From Aggregatibacter aphrophilus ATCC 33389 (GTDB lineage Bacteria > Pseudomonadota > Gammaproteobacteria > Enterobacterales > Pasteurellaceae), in NCBI RefSeq assembly GCF_900636915.1, contig NZ_LR134327.1, forward strand, positions 930,001-994,000: a stretch of DNA of 64,000 nt, read 5' to 3'. Positions 20,252 through 30,257 of the stretch are shown one piece after another. Position 1 is the first letter of the stretch; every line of letters begins with the position of its first letter. The notes beneath the pieces are model-generated. The model did not search any database. It was given only the letters and a program-made list of their open reading frames with translations, and was not told the DNA's origin. Made by a program: the position numbers and the translations under genes.

Positions 20252-22378
20252 ATGGGTACATTTTTCGTCATTAAACGTGATGGTTCACGTATTGGGTTTG
20301 AGATTCAACGCATTATTAATGCCATTAAAAAGGCGGCTCAAGCAGTGGGTATTCAGGATGAGCGCTTTTGTCATGACATTGCACAAAAAGTCAGTAATGA
20401 CATTTTTGCCCATCATCAGCAAGAAATTGACATTAGTCACATTCAAAAAATTGTAGAAAATCACCTGATGGCAAGCCGATATCCGCAAATTGCACGCGCT
20501 TATATTGAATATCGTCACGAACGTGATATGGCGCGTGAAAAACGTAGTCTATTGACGAAAGAAATTGAGGGGTTGATTGAACAAAGTAACGTAGAATTAC
20601 TCAATGAAAATGCGAATAAAGACGCCAAAGTGATCCCAACTCAACGGGATCTATTGGCAGGCATCGTGGCGAAACATTATGCAAAGCGTTACATTTTGCC
20701 ACGTGACGTAGTCGAAGCACACGAAAAAGGTGAAATCCACTATCACGATTTGGATTATTCACCATTTTTCCCGATGTTTAACTGTATGTTAGTCGATTTA
20801 AAAGGCATGTTGACCCAAGGCTTTAAAATGGGCAACGCAGAAATCGAACCACCAAAATCTATCGGCACTGCTACTGCCGTCACGGCTCAAATCATTGCCC
20901 AAGTGGCTAGCCATATTTACGGCGGTACCACCATTAACCGAATTGACGAAGTGCTTGCGCCTTATGTGCAGTTAAGCTATGAAAAACACCTGAAAAACGC
21001 GGAACAATGGCATATTCCGGATGCGCAAGGATATGCGCAAGCATTAATTAAAAAAGAATGTTTCGATGCATTCCAGTCCCTTGAATATGAAGTGAATACC
21101 TTACACACCGCCAATGGACAAACACCGTTTGTCACCTTTGGTTTCGGCCTCGGCACAACATGGCAAGCACGTTTAATTCAAAAATCGATTTTACAAAATC
21201 GAATTCGCGGTTTGGGCAAAAACCACAAAACACCGGTATTCCCGAAACTGGTCTTTACTCAACGTAAAGGGGTTAATTTAGAGTCAAACGACCCGAATTA
21301 TGACATCAAACAACTTGCGTTAGAATGTGCCAGCAAACGGATGTATCCGGATATTTTAAATTACGACCAAGTCATCAAAGTTACCGGTTCCTTTAAAGCA
21401 CCAATGGGTTGTCGCAGTTTCTTGGGTGCTTACGAAGAAAATGGTGAACAAATCCATGACGGACGTAACAACCTTGGCGTAGTGAGCCTCAATTTGCCAC
21501 GTATCGCCATTGAAGCTAAAGGCGATGAAAAACGATTCTATGAAATATTGGATCAACGCTTGGCTTTGGCGAAAAAAGCCTTAATGACCCGCATTGCTCG
21601 TTTGGAACACACCAAAGCCCGCGTAGCCCCGATTCTCTACATGGAAGGCGCCTGTGGCGTGCGTTTGAAAGCAGATGATAACGTGGCACAAATCTTCAAA
21701 AATGGCCGTGCATCCATTTCTCTAGGCTATATCGGTATTCATGAAACTATCAATGCGTTGTATCACCAAGGGCATATTTACGATGACGAAATGCTACGTG
21801 AAAAAGGCCGTGCCATCGTGGAACATTTAAGCAACGCGGTTAAACAATGGCGCGCCGAAACAGGCTATGCCTTCAGCTTATACTCCACCCCGAGTGAAAA
21901 CCTGTGCGACCGTTTCTGCCGCCTTGACACCAAACAGTTCGGCGTTATCGACGGCGTGACCAACAAAGGCTACTATACCAACAGCTATCACTTGGACGTA
22001 GAGAAAAAAGTCAATCCATACGACAAGTTAGACTTTGAAATGGTTTACCCACCATTGGCTAACGGTGGTTTTATTTGCTACGGCGAATACCCGAACATTC
22101 AACATAACTTGAAGGCATTGGAAGACGTGTGGAATTACAGCTACGACCGCGTGCCTTACTACGGCACCAACACGCCAATCGACGAATGCTACGAATGTGG
22201 TTTCACTGGTGAATTTGAATGCACCAGCAAAGGTTTCACCTGTCCGAAATGTGGCAACCACGACAGCGAAAAAGTTTCCGTCACCCGCCGCGTCTGCGGC
22301 TACCTAGGCAGCCCGGATGCCCGTCCGTTTAATGCAGGGAAACAGGAAGAGGTTAAGCGTCGGGTTAAGCACATGTAG
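20252..22378 (+). CDS. nrdD: Anaerobic ribonucleoside-triphosphate reductase
   Basis: 708 residues, class III reductase that makes dNTPs without oxygen, using formate and a glycyl radical. An ATP-cone domain occupies about the first 100 residues (FVIKRDGSRIGFEIQRI). The active-site cysteines fall at Cys178 (FNCMLVD) and Cys387 (APMGCRSFLG). A zinc site is formed by CYECG and CPKCG near the C-terminus. The radical loop RRVCGYLGSPDARPF carries Gly683. ATG 20252 has a weak ribosome-binding site. CRP and NrdR sites lie upstream. Its activase nrdG follows 387 bases downstream, with repeat elements in between. Confidence 0.98.
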   Translation: MGTFFVIKRDGSRIGFEIQRIINAIKKAAQAVGIQDERFCHDIAQKVSNDIFAHHQQEIDISHIQKIVENHLMASRYPQIARAYIEYRHERDMAREKRSLLTKEIEGLIEQSNVELLNENANKDAKVIPTQRDLLAGIVAKHYAKRYILPRDVVEAHEKGEIHYHDLDYSPFFPMFNCMLVDLKGMLTQGFKMGNAEIEPPKSIGTATAVTAQIIAQVASHIYGGTTINRIDEVLAPYVQLSYEKHLKNAEQWHIPDAQGYAQALIKKECFDAFQSLEYEVNTLHTANGQTPFVTFGFGLGTTWQARLIQKSILQNRIRGLGKNHKTPVFPKLVFTQRKGVNLESNDPNYDIKQLALECASKRMYPDILNYDQVIKVTGSFKAPMGCRSFLGAYEENGEQIHDGRNNLGVVSLNLPRIAIEAKGDEKRFYEILDQRLALAKKALMTRIARLEHTKARVAPILYMEGACGVRLKADDNVAQIFKNGRASISLGYIGIHETINALYHQGHIYDDEMLREKGRAIVEHLSNAVKQWRAETGYAFSLYSTPSENLCDRFCRLDTKQFGVIDGVTNKGYYTNSYHLDVEKKVNPYDKLDFEMVYPPLANGGFICYGEYPNIQHNLKALEDVWNYSYDRVPYYGTNTPIDECYECGFTGEFECTSKGFTCPKCGNHDSEKVSVTRRVCGYLGSPDARPFNAGKQEEVKRRVKHM

Positions 22379-22384
22379 TAATTC

Positions 22385-22548
22385 CTACTTTCTTGCTTGT
22401 GCAAGAAAGTAGCAAAGAACACACCCCGAATAAGCCGCTATTCTTCGCTTGATTACAAGTTTCTTCACGGAAATTTTCGAACTCGCTACGCTCAAACAAA
22501 GCGAAAATTTCCTAAAACTTGTAAGTCGCTCAGGCGTCTTATACGGGG
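22385..22548 (+). repeat. Structured palindromic intergenic element, copy 1
   Basis: Begins with a perfect hairpin (CTACTTTCTTGC/GCAAGAAAGTAG, 22385-22412). Three nested arm pairs follow: CCCCGAATAAG (22424-22434) with CTTATACGGGG (22538-22548, one mismatch); TTACAAGTTT (22453-22462) with AAACTTGTAA (22515-22524); and GGAAATTTTCG (22469-22479) with CGAAAATTTCC (22502-22512). The inner arm and loop are nearly identical to a minus-strand copy at 42090-42350. The outer arms differ in sequence but remain complementary. I do not recognise a named family. Confidence 0.75.
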
Positions 22549-22639
22549 CTCTAATTTATTTGAGCATTATTCCAGAAAAGTGCAGTTATTTTTTTAAGTG
22601 TTTTTCAATAAAAATACATGAAAATTTCACCGTGCTTTA

Positions 22640-22760
22640 AAAATCATAAATGAATTACCTTCTTTACCGTCTTTATTCAACTGAATTTTTAGAAAACAGG
22701 GCAAAGCAGGGCGTTTTTCTTTTGATTATTTTTCTTTGACGAAACAATAACGAAGATAAA
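22640..22760 (-). repeat. Structured intergenic element, copy 2, internally deleted
   Basis: Resembles the two ends of the element at 42090-42350 joined directly. One side (TTACCTTCTTTACCG... ending near 22695) matches that copy's CCCTTCTTTGCCG side. The other (GGGCAAAGCAGGG onward, from about 22700) matches its GGCAAAGCAGGG side. The middle with the inner arms and loop is missing. It lies immediately upstream of nrdG and may contain that gene's leader. Confidence 0.6.
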
Positions 22761-22765
22761 TCAAT

Positions 22766-23293
22766 ATGAACTACCTCCAATACTATCCCGTTGACATCGT
22801 CAACGGCGAAGGCACGCGTTGTACGCTTTTTGTCAGCGGCTGTACTCACGGCTGTAAGGGTTGTTATAACCAAAAAAGCTGGTCGTTTAGCGCCGGTGTG
22901 CCGTTTGGTAGTGAAATGGAAGAACAAATTCTCAACGATCTCAAAGACACCCGTATTAAACGCCAAGGTTTGACCCTCTCCGGTGGTGACCCTTTGCATC
23001 CGAGAAACGTAGAAGCACTGCTTCCTTTGGTTCAACGGGTAAAACGGGAATGTCCCGACAAAGATATTTGGGTCTGGACTGGCTACAAATTAGAGGAGCT
23101 GGATGAATATCAATGTCAAATGTTGCCTTATATTGATGTGTTAATTGATGGCAAGTTTATTCAAGAACAGGCAGATCCCAGCTTGGTTTGGCGTGGTTCA
23201 GCTAATCAAGTGATACATCGCTTTAAACAAGTCAACCCAAGCCGATTTGCTCACAATCAAACACAGGATCTCATTCAACGGTTTAAAATTTAA
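22766..23293 (+). CDS. nrdG: Anaerobic ribonucleotide reductase-activating protein
   Basis: 175 residues, radical-SAM enzyme that installs the glycyl radical on NrdD. The iron-sulfur cluster motif CxxxCxxC is CTHGCKGC in FVSGCTHGCKGCYNQ, at about residues 27-33. The N-terminus MNYLQYYPVDIVNGEGTRCT aligns with E. coli NrdG and fixes ATG 22766. The GGDPLHP block binds SAM. It is separated from nrdD by 387 bases that are mostly repeat sequence, an unusually large gap for this pair, so it may have its own promoter or depend on read-through. A terminator follows. Confidence 0.97.
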   Translation: MNYLQYYPVDIVNGEGTRCTLFVSGCTHGCKGCYNQKSWSFSAGVPFGSEMEEQILNDLKDTRIKRQGLTLSGGDPLHPRNVEALLPLVQRVKRECPDKDIWVWTGYKLEELDEYQCQMLPYIDVLIDGKFIQEQADPSLVWRGSANQVIHRFKQVNPSRFAHNQTQDLIQRFKI

Positions 23294-23345
23294 ATACAGC
23301 TATTTCAATAGTATTGTGGAATTTACATAGTTTCTATATAGATAG

Positions 23346-23382
23346 AAAAACACCACAGAGTAGTCTCCTGCGGTGTTTTTAT
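23346..23382. terminator. Rho-independent terminator between nrdG and mnmE
   Basis: AAAAACACCACAG pairs with CTGCGGTGTTTTT (one mismatch) around a short loop, with T or A runs on both sides, so it can serve both convergent genes. An inverted uptake-signal pair (23389-23397 and 23418-23426) follows directly. Confidence 0.85.
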
Positions 23383-23437
23383 TTTCGAAAGTGCGGTGAA
23401 AAATAACCATATTTTCGACCGCACTTGATGTAGTAAA

Positions 23438-24793
23438 TTACTTACCGATACAAAACGAACTGAAGATATTCGTCAATAAATCATCGGAAGTAAATTGCCC
23501 GGTAATTTCGCTTAAAGCACTTTGCACTAAACGGAGTTCTTCCGCCAACAATTCACCGGCATGGAATTCCGTGAGTTGCACGTGGCCAATTTGCAAATGC
23601 TGTGCCGCCTGTTCCAAGGCTTCCAAATGACGACGACGGGCCAAGAAACCGCCTTCCATACCGGTTTGATAGCCCATGGATTGTTTTAAGTGATCGCGTA
23701 ATATTTCCACACCACGTTGCGTTTTTGCCGACAAACTCACCACAGTATATCCCTGCTCCTCATACAGTCCCTCTTGCTCACCGGTTAAGTCTGCTTTATT
23801 ACGAATAATCGTGACAGGAATATGGTTTGGTAATTTTGCTAAAAATTCCGACCGCACTTTGCTTAAGTCTTGCTCCGTATCACTACCATCGAGCATCAAT
23901 AAAATACGATCTGCCTGCTCGATTTCATTCCACGCACGGGAAATCCCTATGCGTTCTACTTCATCAGTGGCTTCACGCAAACCTGCGGTGTCGATAATGT
24001 GTAAGGGCATGCCATCTAAGTGAATGTGTTCACGCAATACATCTCTCGTCGTACCCGCAATGTCTGTCACGATGGCAGCCTCACGTCCGGCAAGGGCATT
24101 CAACAAACTGGACTTGCCCGCATTTGGACGGCCTGCAATAACCACTTTCATGCCTTCCCGCAAAATGGAACCTTGTTTTGCTTCGGCTCGAACACCATCC
24201 AGTTGCGCAATAATGTCGTTCAAATAGCTTTCAATTTTGCCATCGGCCAAAAAATCAATTTCTTCATCAGGGAAATCAATCGCGGCTTCCACATAAGTGC
24301 GCAAATAAATAACAGAATCTACTAACTGATTCACTTTATTGGAAAACTCGCCCTGCAAAGATTTCAGTGCGGAACGCGCCGCCTGTTCGGAGCTGGCATC
24401 GATTAAATCGGCAATAGCTTCCGCTTGCGCCAAATCTAATTTATCGTTTAAAAAGGCCTGTTCGGAAAACTCGCCCGGCCGTGCCAAACGAATGCCATCG
24501 ATACGCAAAATCCGTTTTAGCAGCAAATCCAATACCACCTGTCCGCCGTGCCCTTGGAGTTCAAGCACATCTTCACCGGTAAAAGAATTCGGGCTTTTGA
24601 AATACAGTGCAATACCCTGATCGAGCAGAGTGCCGTCTTCATCTTTAAACGGCAAATAATCTGCCATTCTCGGTTTTGGACATTTCCCTAACACCGCTTG
24701 CGCTACGTCAATAGCTTTGGGGCCTGATACACGTAAAATGCCAATACCACCTCGACCCGGGGCTGTGGCTTGAGCTACGATTGTTTCTTTCAT
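23438..24793 (-). CDS. mnmE: tRNA modification GTPase
   Basis: 451 residues. With MnmG it builds the 5-carboxymethylaminomethyl group on wobble uridine 34 of certain tRNAs. The N-terminal folate-binding domain starts [20 protein letters not shown]. The G domain has the P-loop [11 protein letters not shown], switch [14 protein letters not shown] and NKAD. The protein ends in the essential CxGK motif (FCIGK). I start at ATG 24793 because the family begins there; an in-frame ATG at 24829 would add 12 unrelated residues. It is the last gene of the conserved rpmH-rnpA-yidD-yidC-mnmE run, but is separated from yidC by 200 bases with a terminator. Confidence 0.97.
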   Translation of the reverse strand: MKETIVAQATAPGRGGIGILRVSGPKAIDVAQAVLGKCPKPRMADYLPFKDEDGTLLDQGIALYFKSPNSFTGEDVLELQGHGGQVVLDLLLKRILRIDGIRLARPGEFSEQAFLNDKLDLAQAEAIADLIDASSEQAARSALKSLQGEFSNKVNQLVDSVIYLRTYVEAAIDFPDEEIDFLADGKIESYLNDIIAQLDGVRAEAKQGSILREGMKVVIAGRPNAGKSSLLNALAGREAAIVTDIAGTTRDVLREHIHLDGMPLHIIDTAGLREATDEVERIGISRAWNEIEQADRILLMLDGSDTEQDLSKVRSEFLAKLPNHIPVTIIRNKADLTGEQEGLYEEQGYTVVSLSAKTQRGVEILRDHLKQSMGYQTGMEGGFLARRRHLEALEQAAQHLQIGHVQLTEFHAGELLAEELRLVQSALSEITGQFTSDDLLTNIFSSFCIGK

Positions 24794-24857
24794 AAGTCTG
24801 CTCTCAAAACGTTTGATTTTTTTCTTCACAAGCTCGCTTGTTCATCCCTTACGGTAC

Positions 24858-24905
24858 CGTTGGCAGAGCCAACGTTCAAAAAGCGTTGCGTTTTGTGACC
24901 GCACT
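24858..24905. repeat. Short dispersed repeat linked to an uptake signal, copy 2
   Basis: On the minus strand it reads AAGTGCGGTCACAAAA, a variable segment, then TTTTGAACGTTGGCTCT, sharing both blocks with 11299-11346 upstream of dnaE. Here the end forms a hairpin GTTGGC/GCCAAC. It lies in the leader of mnmE. Confidence 0.7.
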
Positions 24906-24933
24906 TTATGACGCAAAAGTGCGGTCATTTTTT
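24896..24933. repeat. Inverted uptake-signal pair between yidC and mnmE
   Basis: TGACCGCACTTT (24896-24907) and AAAGTGCGGTCA (24916-24927) are exact inverted uptake signals followed by a T run on the plus strand. No plus-strand gene ends here, so its role as a terminator is unclear. Confidence 0.65.
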
Positions 24934-24950
24934 CATGCATTTTTTAACTA

Positions 24951-24977
24951 AAATAAAAGGCACAATGCGTGCCTTTT
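24951..24977 (-). terminator. Rho-independent terminator of yidC
   Basis: On the minus strand AAAAGGCAC and GTGCCTTTT form a 9-bp stem around a 5-base loop, followed by TTTATTTTAG. It lies 17 bases past the yidC stop codon. Confidence 0.85.
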
Positions 24978-24993
24978 AATTCTCTAGATTTCG

Positions 24994-26625
24994 CTATTTT
25001 TTATAACGGGTATGTAACCCTTTTTTCTCTAAACCACGATAAATCAATTGTTGCTGAATAATCGTGATTAAGTTGGACACCAACCAGTAAAGTACCAATC
25101 CTGCCGGGAACCAAAGGAAGAACACCATGAAGATTAACGGCATGAAGTTCATGATCTTTTGTTGCATTGGATCAGCAACCGGTGTTGGTGACATTTTTTG
25201 TAACAAGAACATGGAGGCGCCCATTAAAATCGGCAGGATGTAATACGGATCTTGCGCAGACAAGTCTTGAATCCAACCAAAGAATGGTGCGTGACGTAAT
25301 TCAACGGCTTCCATAAACGTCCAATACAAGGCAATGAAAATCGGCATTTGTAATAACAACGGCAAGCAACCGCCTAATGGGTTTACTTTTTCGTCTTTAT
25401 ACAACTTCATCATTTCTTGGCTCATGCGTTGACGGTCTTCACCGAAGCGTTCACGCATCTCTTGCAATTTCGGTTGCAACATACGCATTTTGGCCATGGA
25501 AGTATATTGTGCTTTGGTCAGTGGATATAAAATCGCTTTTACCACTAAAGTCACACAAATGATCGCCAAGCCCCAGTTGTGTACTAATTTTTGAATGAAA
25601 GTAAGCAACCAGAAAAGCGGTTTTGCAATAAACCAAGCCCATCCATAGTCAACGGTTAAATCTAAATGATTTGCCACTTCACCCATTTCATTTTGCAGTT
25701 TTGGACCGGTCCATAACTTGCTGGTCAAGGTTTCAGTGCTATTTGGTTGAATAACGGTAACCGGACCACGATAACCAATAGAGCCAGTATTATTGGCTTT
25801 GTCGGTTAATGTATAAAGTTGGTTATCCGCATCTTGATTCGGGATCCAAGCAGACACGAAATAGTGTTGTAAAATCGCTACCCAACCCGCTTTTGTGTTG
25901 ATAGATAAATTTGCGTTTTCCATATCACTGAAACTGTATTTTTTGTAATTAGTTTCAGAAGAAGAATAAGCACCACCGGTATAAGTTGGCATCGCCACAC
26001 TACCGGAGCTATCCACTAAAGAGTGTCTTAATTGGCCATAAGGCTCAACTTCAATGGCTTTATCGCTTTGGTTATTAATTTCATAGTTAACCGCAACATC
26101 ATATTGACCACGTTTTAAAACGAACACTTTACGATAAGTCACACCATCGCGTTGGAAAGTGAAAGGAACAACCAATTCATTTTGGCCTTCCGCTAATTTG
26201 AAAGAAGACCCTTCCACTTGATACACGGCACGAGCGGATTTGGTGTCAATACCGTCTTTGCCGATTAAACCGCTTTGTGCGACATAAGTATGTTGTGGTG
26301 TGTTTTGTAATAACACGAATGGTGTTTTGGAATCCAATTCGGCGTCATATTTTAACAATTCGGAACCAACAACATCACCACCGACAGTATTGATTTGCAA
26401 ACGAAATACATCATTTTCTAAAGTAATAACATTACCTTTGGTTTGAGTTTCGTTGACTACTGCGTTGGCATTAGAATTTGCAGAAGACGGAACATCAGAA
26501 ACGGCTGTTTTTGCTTGTTCGGTAACAACCGGTTTTGGTGTGTGATAATCAAGCTGCCATTGCTGATAAACAATAAAAGACATGAAGAGTAATGCGATGA
26601 CCAACAGGCCGCGTCTTGAATCCAT
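24994..26625 (-). CDS. yidC: Membrane protein insertase
   Basis: 543 residues, the inner-membrane insertase that works with Sec or alone. One N-terminal membrane segment (about 4-20) is followed by a large periplasmic domain (to about residue 340). A C-terminal core of five membrane helices then includes [20 protein letters not shown] (cytoplasmic hairpin) and [19 protein letters not shown] basic tail ends [13 protein letters not shown]. The ATG at 26625 overlaps the yidD stop codon by one base, so translation is coupled. Confidence 0.98.
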   Translation of the reverse strand: MDSRRGLLVIALLFMSFIVYQQWQLDYHTPKPVVTEQAKTAVSDVPSSANSNANAVVNETQTKGNVITLENDVFRLQINTVGGDVVGSELLKYDAELDSKTPFVLLQNTPQHTYVAQSGLIGKDGIDTKSARAVYQVEGSSFKLAEGQNELVVPFTFQRDGVTYRKVFVLKRGQYDVAVNYEINNQSDKAIEVEPYGQLRHSLVDSSGSVAMPTYTGGAYSSSETNYKKYSFSDMENANLSINTKAGWVAILQHYFVSAWIPNQDADNQLYTLTDKANNTGSIGYRGPVTVIQPNSTETLTSKLWTGPKLQNEMGEVANHLDLTVDYGWAWFIAKPLFWLLTFIQKLVHNWGLAIICVTLVVKAILYPLTKAQYTSMAKMRMLQPKLQEMRERFGEDRQRMSQEMMKLYKDEKVNPLGGCLPLLLQMPIFIALYWTFMEAVELRHAPFFGWIQDLSAQDPYYILPILMGASMFLLQKMSPTPVADPMQQKIMNFMPLIFMVFFLWFPAGLVLYWLVSNLITIIQQQLIYRGLEKKGLHTRYKK

Positions 26626-26888
26626 TATTTATTCTCTGTTTTGTTATTATTGATCTTTGGTGGAACGGGATCGTATCCACCCTCACTTAAAGGATGACAT
26701 TTTAATATACGTTTTATCGTAAGCCAACCACCTTTTAGCAGGCCGTGTGTTTTTAACGCCTCAATACCATAGCAGGAACATGTTGGTGTAAAACGACAGC
26801 GAGGGGCGATTAACGGACTAATAACAACTTGATAAACGCGAATTAATCCGATGAGAATTTTTGCGCCAAGTGAATGTGACGTAGCCAT
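26625..26888 (-). CDS. yidD: Membrane protein insertion efficiency factor
   Basis: 87 residues. The short cysteine-containing block [16 protein letters not shown] and the following [13 protein letters not shown] are diagnostic for YidD, an inner-membrane-associated protein that aids YidC. ATG 26888 lies inside the end of rnpA, a 46-base overlap that is usual for this cluster. Confidence 0.95.
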   Translation of the reverse strand: MATSHSLGAKILIGLIRVYQVVISPLIAPRCRFTPTCSCYGIEALKTHGLLKGGWLTIKRILKCHPLSEGGYDPVPPKINNNKTENK

Positions 26889-27211
26889 AATTTATCAAGG
26901 GTTTGCCATAAAGTGCGGTTGTCTAAACGACCGATTCCTTGTTTCGCGACAATGACAAAATCATAAGACGGTAAACTATGTTGGCTCAAACGAAAAGACT
27001 CACGGCATAAACGTTTAATACGATTACGCGCATTCGCTCGTTTTAAGTGCTTTTTAGCGACAGTTAAACCTAAGCGTGGATGCTCAAGATTATTTTTACG
27101 GGCAAGAATTGTAATTTCAGGTGAACTAGCGCGGAACGGCTGTTGGAAGACGTATTTAAAATGTTCGGGAGTTAACAAACGTAACTCCCTAGGAAAGTTT
27201 AGCTTAACCAC
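26843..27211 (-). CDS. rnpA: Ribonuclease P protein component
   Basis: 122 residues. RNase P protein, which pairs with the RNase P RNA to mature tRNA 5' ends. The RNR motif [16 protein letters not shown] is near residues 60-75. The start is GTG at 27211 ([13 protein letters not shown]), as in E. coli, where the gene also begins GTG and reads [13 protein letters not shown]. An uptake signal lies inside (near 26911). It is 12 bases downstream of rpmH. Confidence 0.97.
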   Translation of the reverse strand: MVKLNFPRELRLLTPEHFKYVFQQPFRASSPEITILARKNNLEHPRLGLTVAKKHLKRANARNRIKRLCRESFRLSQHSLPSYDFVIVAKQGIGRLDNRTLWQTLDKLWLRHIHLAQKFSSD

Positions 27212-27223
27212 ATTAATATGCGA

Positions 27224-27358
27224 TTAGGCAGATAAACTTTTACGACCTTTAGCACGACGACGGGCTAAAACTTGACGGCCATTTTTAGTCGCCATACGAG
27301 CACGGAAACCGTGAGTACGGCTACGTTTTAATACAGAAGGTTGAAATGTGCGTTTCAT
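27224..27358 (-). CDS. rpmH: 50S ribosomal protein L34
   Basis: A 44-residue [21 protein letters not shown] at the N-terminus and a basic C-terminus ending [11 protein letters not shown], the full and canonical L34. ATG 27358 is preceded by AGGTACACTATA on the minus strand. It is first gene of the rpmH-rnpA-yidD-yidC transcript and divergent from dnaA. Confidence 0.98.
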
Positions 27359-27553
27359 TATAGTGTACCTAAGAAAATAGTTAACTAACTGTTTCTATTT
27401 TAAACGTTTTCTAAAACGTTCAAAAAAACAAGGATTATCAGAAAATAAGGAACGGAATTGTAATCATAAATTCATCGTTCGTCAAATGAGATAAGGAAAA
27501 AACTTGGGAGTCTGGTTAAATTTTCCTCATCTACCGCGTTTGAAAGCGACGGA

Positions 27554-27581
27554 ATTATACGTTTTTGGTTAAAAATGGCAA
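27554..27581 (-). promoter_or_regulatory. Sigma-70 promoter of rpmH
   Basis: On the minus strand TTGCCA (27581-27576), a 16-base spacer and TATAAT (27559-27554) are near consensus, followed by a GC-containing CCGTCGC discriminator. The leader to rpmH would be about 190 bases. Confidence 0.65.
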
Positions 27582-27787
27582 GCAACCTTTTTTGCTTTTT
27601 TTGAACACAGGTTGGAGATCTTTTTTTTCCTTTATTGTAAAATGATCGTCCTTCCAACCGCACTTTTAGTCAAAGATCCAATGTTTATGATCTTCTGCTA
27701 CGATTTAAGTTATATAAAAACAAAGACATAGCTGGTTGGCAAGTAACCTACGGAAAATCATAAACCAATATACAAGGGATACGTAAA
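27582..27787. other. dnaA leader region
   Basis: The rpmH-dnaA gap continues for about 200 bases. It holds a T-rich run near 27590-27630, one uptake signal near 27658 and the dnaA ribosome-binding site AAGGGAT. I find no TTATCCACA-type DnaA boxes and cannot assign the dnaA promoter with confidence. Confidence 0.4.
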
Positions 27788-29143
27788 GTGGAAAACCAGC
27801 CTAATTCTCTCTGGCAAAATTGCCTGCTGCAAATTCAAGACAAAATTCCTGCTGACGATTTCAAAATTTGGCTTTATCCATTACAGGCTGATGTGACGGC
27901 AAATAGTATCTTACTTTATGCGTCAAATGCTTTTGTGCAAAAATGGGTGATCGATAATTATCTGCCGTTAATTACCGATATTGCCCAACAAACCAGTGCT
28001 AATCCTAACCTGACCGTATCGATTATTGAAGGTATTAAACCCGCCGCACCGAAAGCAGTCACAAAATCCAAAACGACGAGTACGCCAACTGAAGAAAAAG
28101 GTTCGAATAAATCCACCTACAACTCAAATCTTAACACCAAATTAGTGTTTGATAATTTCGTAGAAGGGAAATCTAACCAACTTGCCCGCGCAGTAGCACA
28201 AAAAGTGGCGGATAACCCTGGCGAACAAACGGCCAACCCGTTATTTTTATACGGCGGCACCGGCTTAGGTAAAACCCACTTGTTACACGCCATAGGCAAC
28301 GGCATCATAGCGAATAACCCTAATGCTCGAGTGGTGTATATTCACTCCGAACGCTTCGTACAACAAGTCGTTACTTACATACGAGACAATAAAATGGAAG
28401 AATTCAAAAAATTCTACCGCTCTTTAGACGCCTTGTTAGTCGATGACATTCAATTTTTTAGCGACAAAGAAAAAACCCAAGAAGAGTTCTTCCATATTTT
28501 CAATACCTTATTTGAGCGCGGACGCCAAATCATTCTGACTTCTGACCGTTATCCACGTGAAATTGAAAAAATTGAAGAACGTTTAAAATCCCGTTTCGGC
28601 TGGGGATTAACTACGGCTATTGAACCGCCTGATTTAGAGACTCGCGTTGCTATTTTGATGAAAAAAGCGGATGAAAATAACATTGAATTGCCACACGATG
28701 TTGCGTTTTTTATCGGTCAGAAATTACGTACTAATGTGCGTGAATTAGAGGGTGCATTAAACCGGGTAAAAGCCATGCAGGAGTTTAAAGGCGAACCAAT
28801 CACGATTGATTTTGTGCGCGAAACACTCAAAGACATGTTAGCGCTACAAGATAAGTTAGTGACCGTAGATAATATTCAAAAAGTGGTTGCTGAATATTAC
28901 CGCATTAAAGTATCCGATTTAAAATCCAAAAACCGCTCACGCTCTATCGCACGCCCACGTCAAGTTTCTATGGCATTAGCCAAAGAATTGACCAACCGTA
29001 GCTTACCGGAAATTGGTAAATCCTTCGGCGATCGCGATCACACCACGGTATTACACGCTTGTCGCAAAGTTGTGGAATTGCGGGAAACCGAGCCGGATAT
29101 CCAAGAAGATTGGGCTAATTTAATTCGAATTTTATCCGTATAG
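27788..29143 (+). CDS. dnaA: Chromosomal replication initiator protein
   Basis: 451 residues. Domain I is at the N-terminus ([14 protein letters not shown]...). A Lys/Thr/Ser-rich linker spans about 95-115. The AAA+ domain carries Walker [12 protein letters not shown] near 157-167 and Walker [10 protein letters not shown] near 218-226. The C-terminal DNA-binding signature is [15 protein letters not shown]. The start is GTG at 27788 ([11 protein letters not shown]) with AAGGGAT upstream. It is first gene of dnaA-dnaN-recF. Confidence 0.98.
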   Translation: MENQPNSLWQNCLLQIQDKIPADDFKIWLYPLQADVTANSILLYASNAFVQKWVIDNYLPLITDIAQQTSANPNLTVSIIEGIKPAAPKAVTKSKTTSTPTEEKGSNKSTYNSNLNTKLVFDNFVEGKSNQLARAVAQKVADNPGEQTANPLFLYGGTGLGKTHLLHAIGNGIIANNPNARVVYIHSERFVQQVVTYIRDNKMEEFKKFYRSLDALLVDDIQFFSDKEKTQEEFFHIFNTLFERGRQIILTSDRYPREIEKIEERLKSRFGWGLTTAIEPPDLETRVAILMKKADENNIELPHDVAFFIGQKLRTNVRELEGALNRVKAMQEFKGEPITIDFVRETLKDMLALQDKLVTVDNIQKVVAEYYRIKVSDLKSKNRSRSIARPRQVSMALAKELTNRSLPEIGKSFGDRDHTTVLHACRKVVELRETEPDIQEDWANLIRILSV

Positions 29144-29153
29144 GAGTCATGCG

Positions 29154-30254
29154 ATGCAATTTATTATTTCTAGAGAAAATTTATTAAAGCCATTACAGCA
29201 AGTGTGTGGCGTATTAAATAGTCGCCCGAATATTCCTGTGTTAAATAACGTCTTACTGCAAATTGAAAATAATCAATTAAACATTACCGGCACAGATTTA
29301 GAAGTGGAGCTTTCCACCAAAACGCCATTGCTTCATGCAGAACAAGACGGCAAATTCACGATTCCGGCAAAAAAATTCTTAGATATTTGTCGTAGTTTGC
29401 CGGAAAATGCGGAAATTACCGTCACATTTGAAGAAGATCGTGCTATTGTACGTTCTGATCGCAGTAAATTTAATTTATCCACGTTGCCGGCAGAAGATTA
29501 TCCGAACCTCACGGATTGGCAATCAGAAGTGGATTTCACCCTTGAGCAAGCGACGCTACGCCTTTTAATTGAAGCCACGCAATTTTCCATGGCAAATCAA
29601 GACGCGCGCTATTTCTTAAATGGTATGAAATTTGAAACGGAAGGCAATTTATTACGCACCGTTGCAACCGATGGTCATCGTTTAGCGGTTTGTACCATTC
29701 CATTAGAACAAGATTTACAAACCCATTCAGTGATTTTACCGCGTAAAGGCGTGTTAGAACTGGCACGTTTGTTGGAACCAAGCGATCAACCGGCGCGTTT
29801 GCAAATTGGTACGAACAACTTGCGCATCCAATTAAATAACATCACATTCACGTCAAAACTCATTGACGGTCGTTTCCCTGATTACCGTCGTGTGTTGCCA
29901 CGCAATGCGACCCGCATCGTTGAGGCAGGTTGGGAAACCTTAAAACAAGCCTTTGTACGTGCGGCAATTTTATCTAACGAACGTTTCCGTAGCGTACGCT
30001 TACAACTCAGTGAAAACCAACTTAAAATCACCGCCACCAACCCGGAACAAGAAGTTGCGGAAGAAATTATCGATGTCTCTTACAGCGGAGAAGAAATGGA
30101 AGTGGGCTTCAATGTCAGCTATATTCTAGACGTGTTGAATGCGTTGAAATGTAACCAAGTGCGTATGCGCTTAACTGATGCCTCTTCTAGCTGCTTAATT
30201 GAAGATTGTGAAGACGCTAGCGCAGAATATGTGATTATGCCGATGCGCTTATAA
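29154..30254 (+). CDS. dnaN: DNA polymerase III beta sliding clamp
   Basis: 366 residues, three repeated clamp domains of about 120 residues. The N-terminus MQFIISRENLLKPLQQVCGV and the C-terminal EYVIMPMRL are characteristic; the final MPMRL segment contributes to the partner-binding pocket. It starts 10 bases after dnaA and ends 3 bases before recF, so the three are one operon. Its dimer ring tethers the DnaE polymerase encoded earlier in the window. Confidence 0.98.
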   Translation: MQFIISRENLLKPLQQVCGVLNSRPNIPVLNNVLLQIENNQLNITGTDLEVELSTKTPLLHAEQDGKFTIPAKKFLDICRSLPENAEITVTFEEDRAIVRSDRSKFNLSTLPAEDYPNLTDWQSEVDFTLEQATLRLLIEATQFSMANQDARYFLNGMKFETEGNLLRTVATDGHRLAVCTIPLEQDLQTHSVILPRKGVLELARLLEPSDQPARLQIGTNNLRIQLNNITFTSKLIDGRFPDYRRVLPRNATRIVEAGWETLKQAFVRAAILSNERFRSVRLQLSENQLKITATNPEQEVAEEIIDVSYSGEEMEVGFNVSYILDVLNALKCNQVRMRLTDASSSCLIEDCEDASAEYVIMPMRL

Positions 30255-30257
30255 TCT

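Noticed and set aside
24794..24829. Longer start for mnmE at 24829
   Set aside because: The extra residues ([12 protein letters not shown]) are not shared by the family, and ATG 24793 aligns with known N-termini.
27359..27787. Replication origin beside dnaA
   Set aside because: The gap is AT-rich, but I find no cluster of TTATCCACA-type DnaA boxes on either strand. In gammaproteobacteria the origin is often elsewhere, near mnmG.
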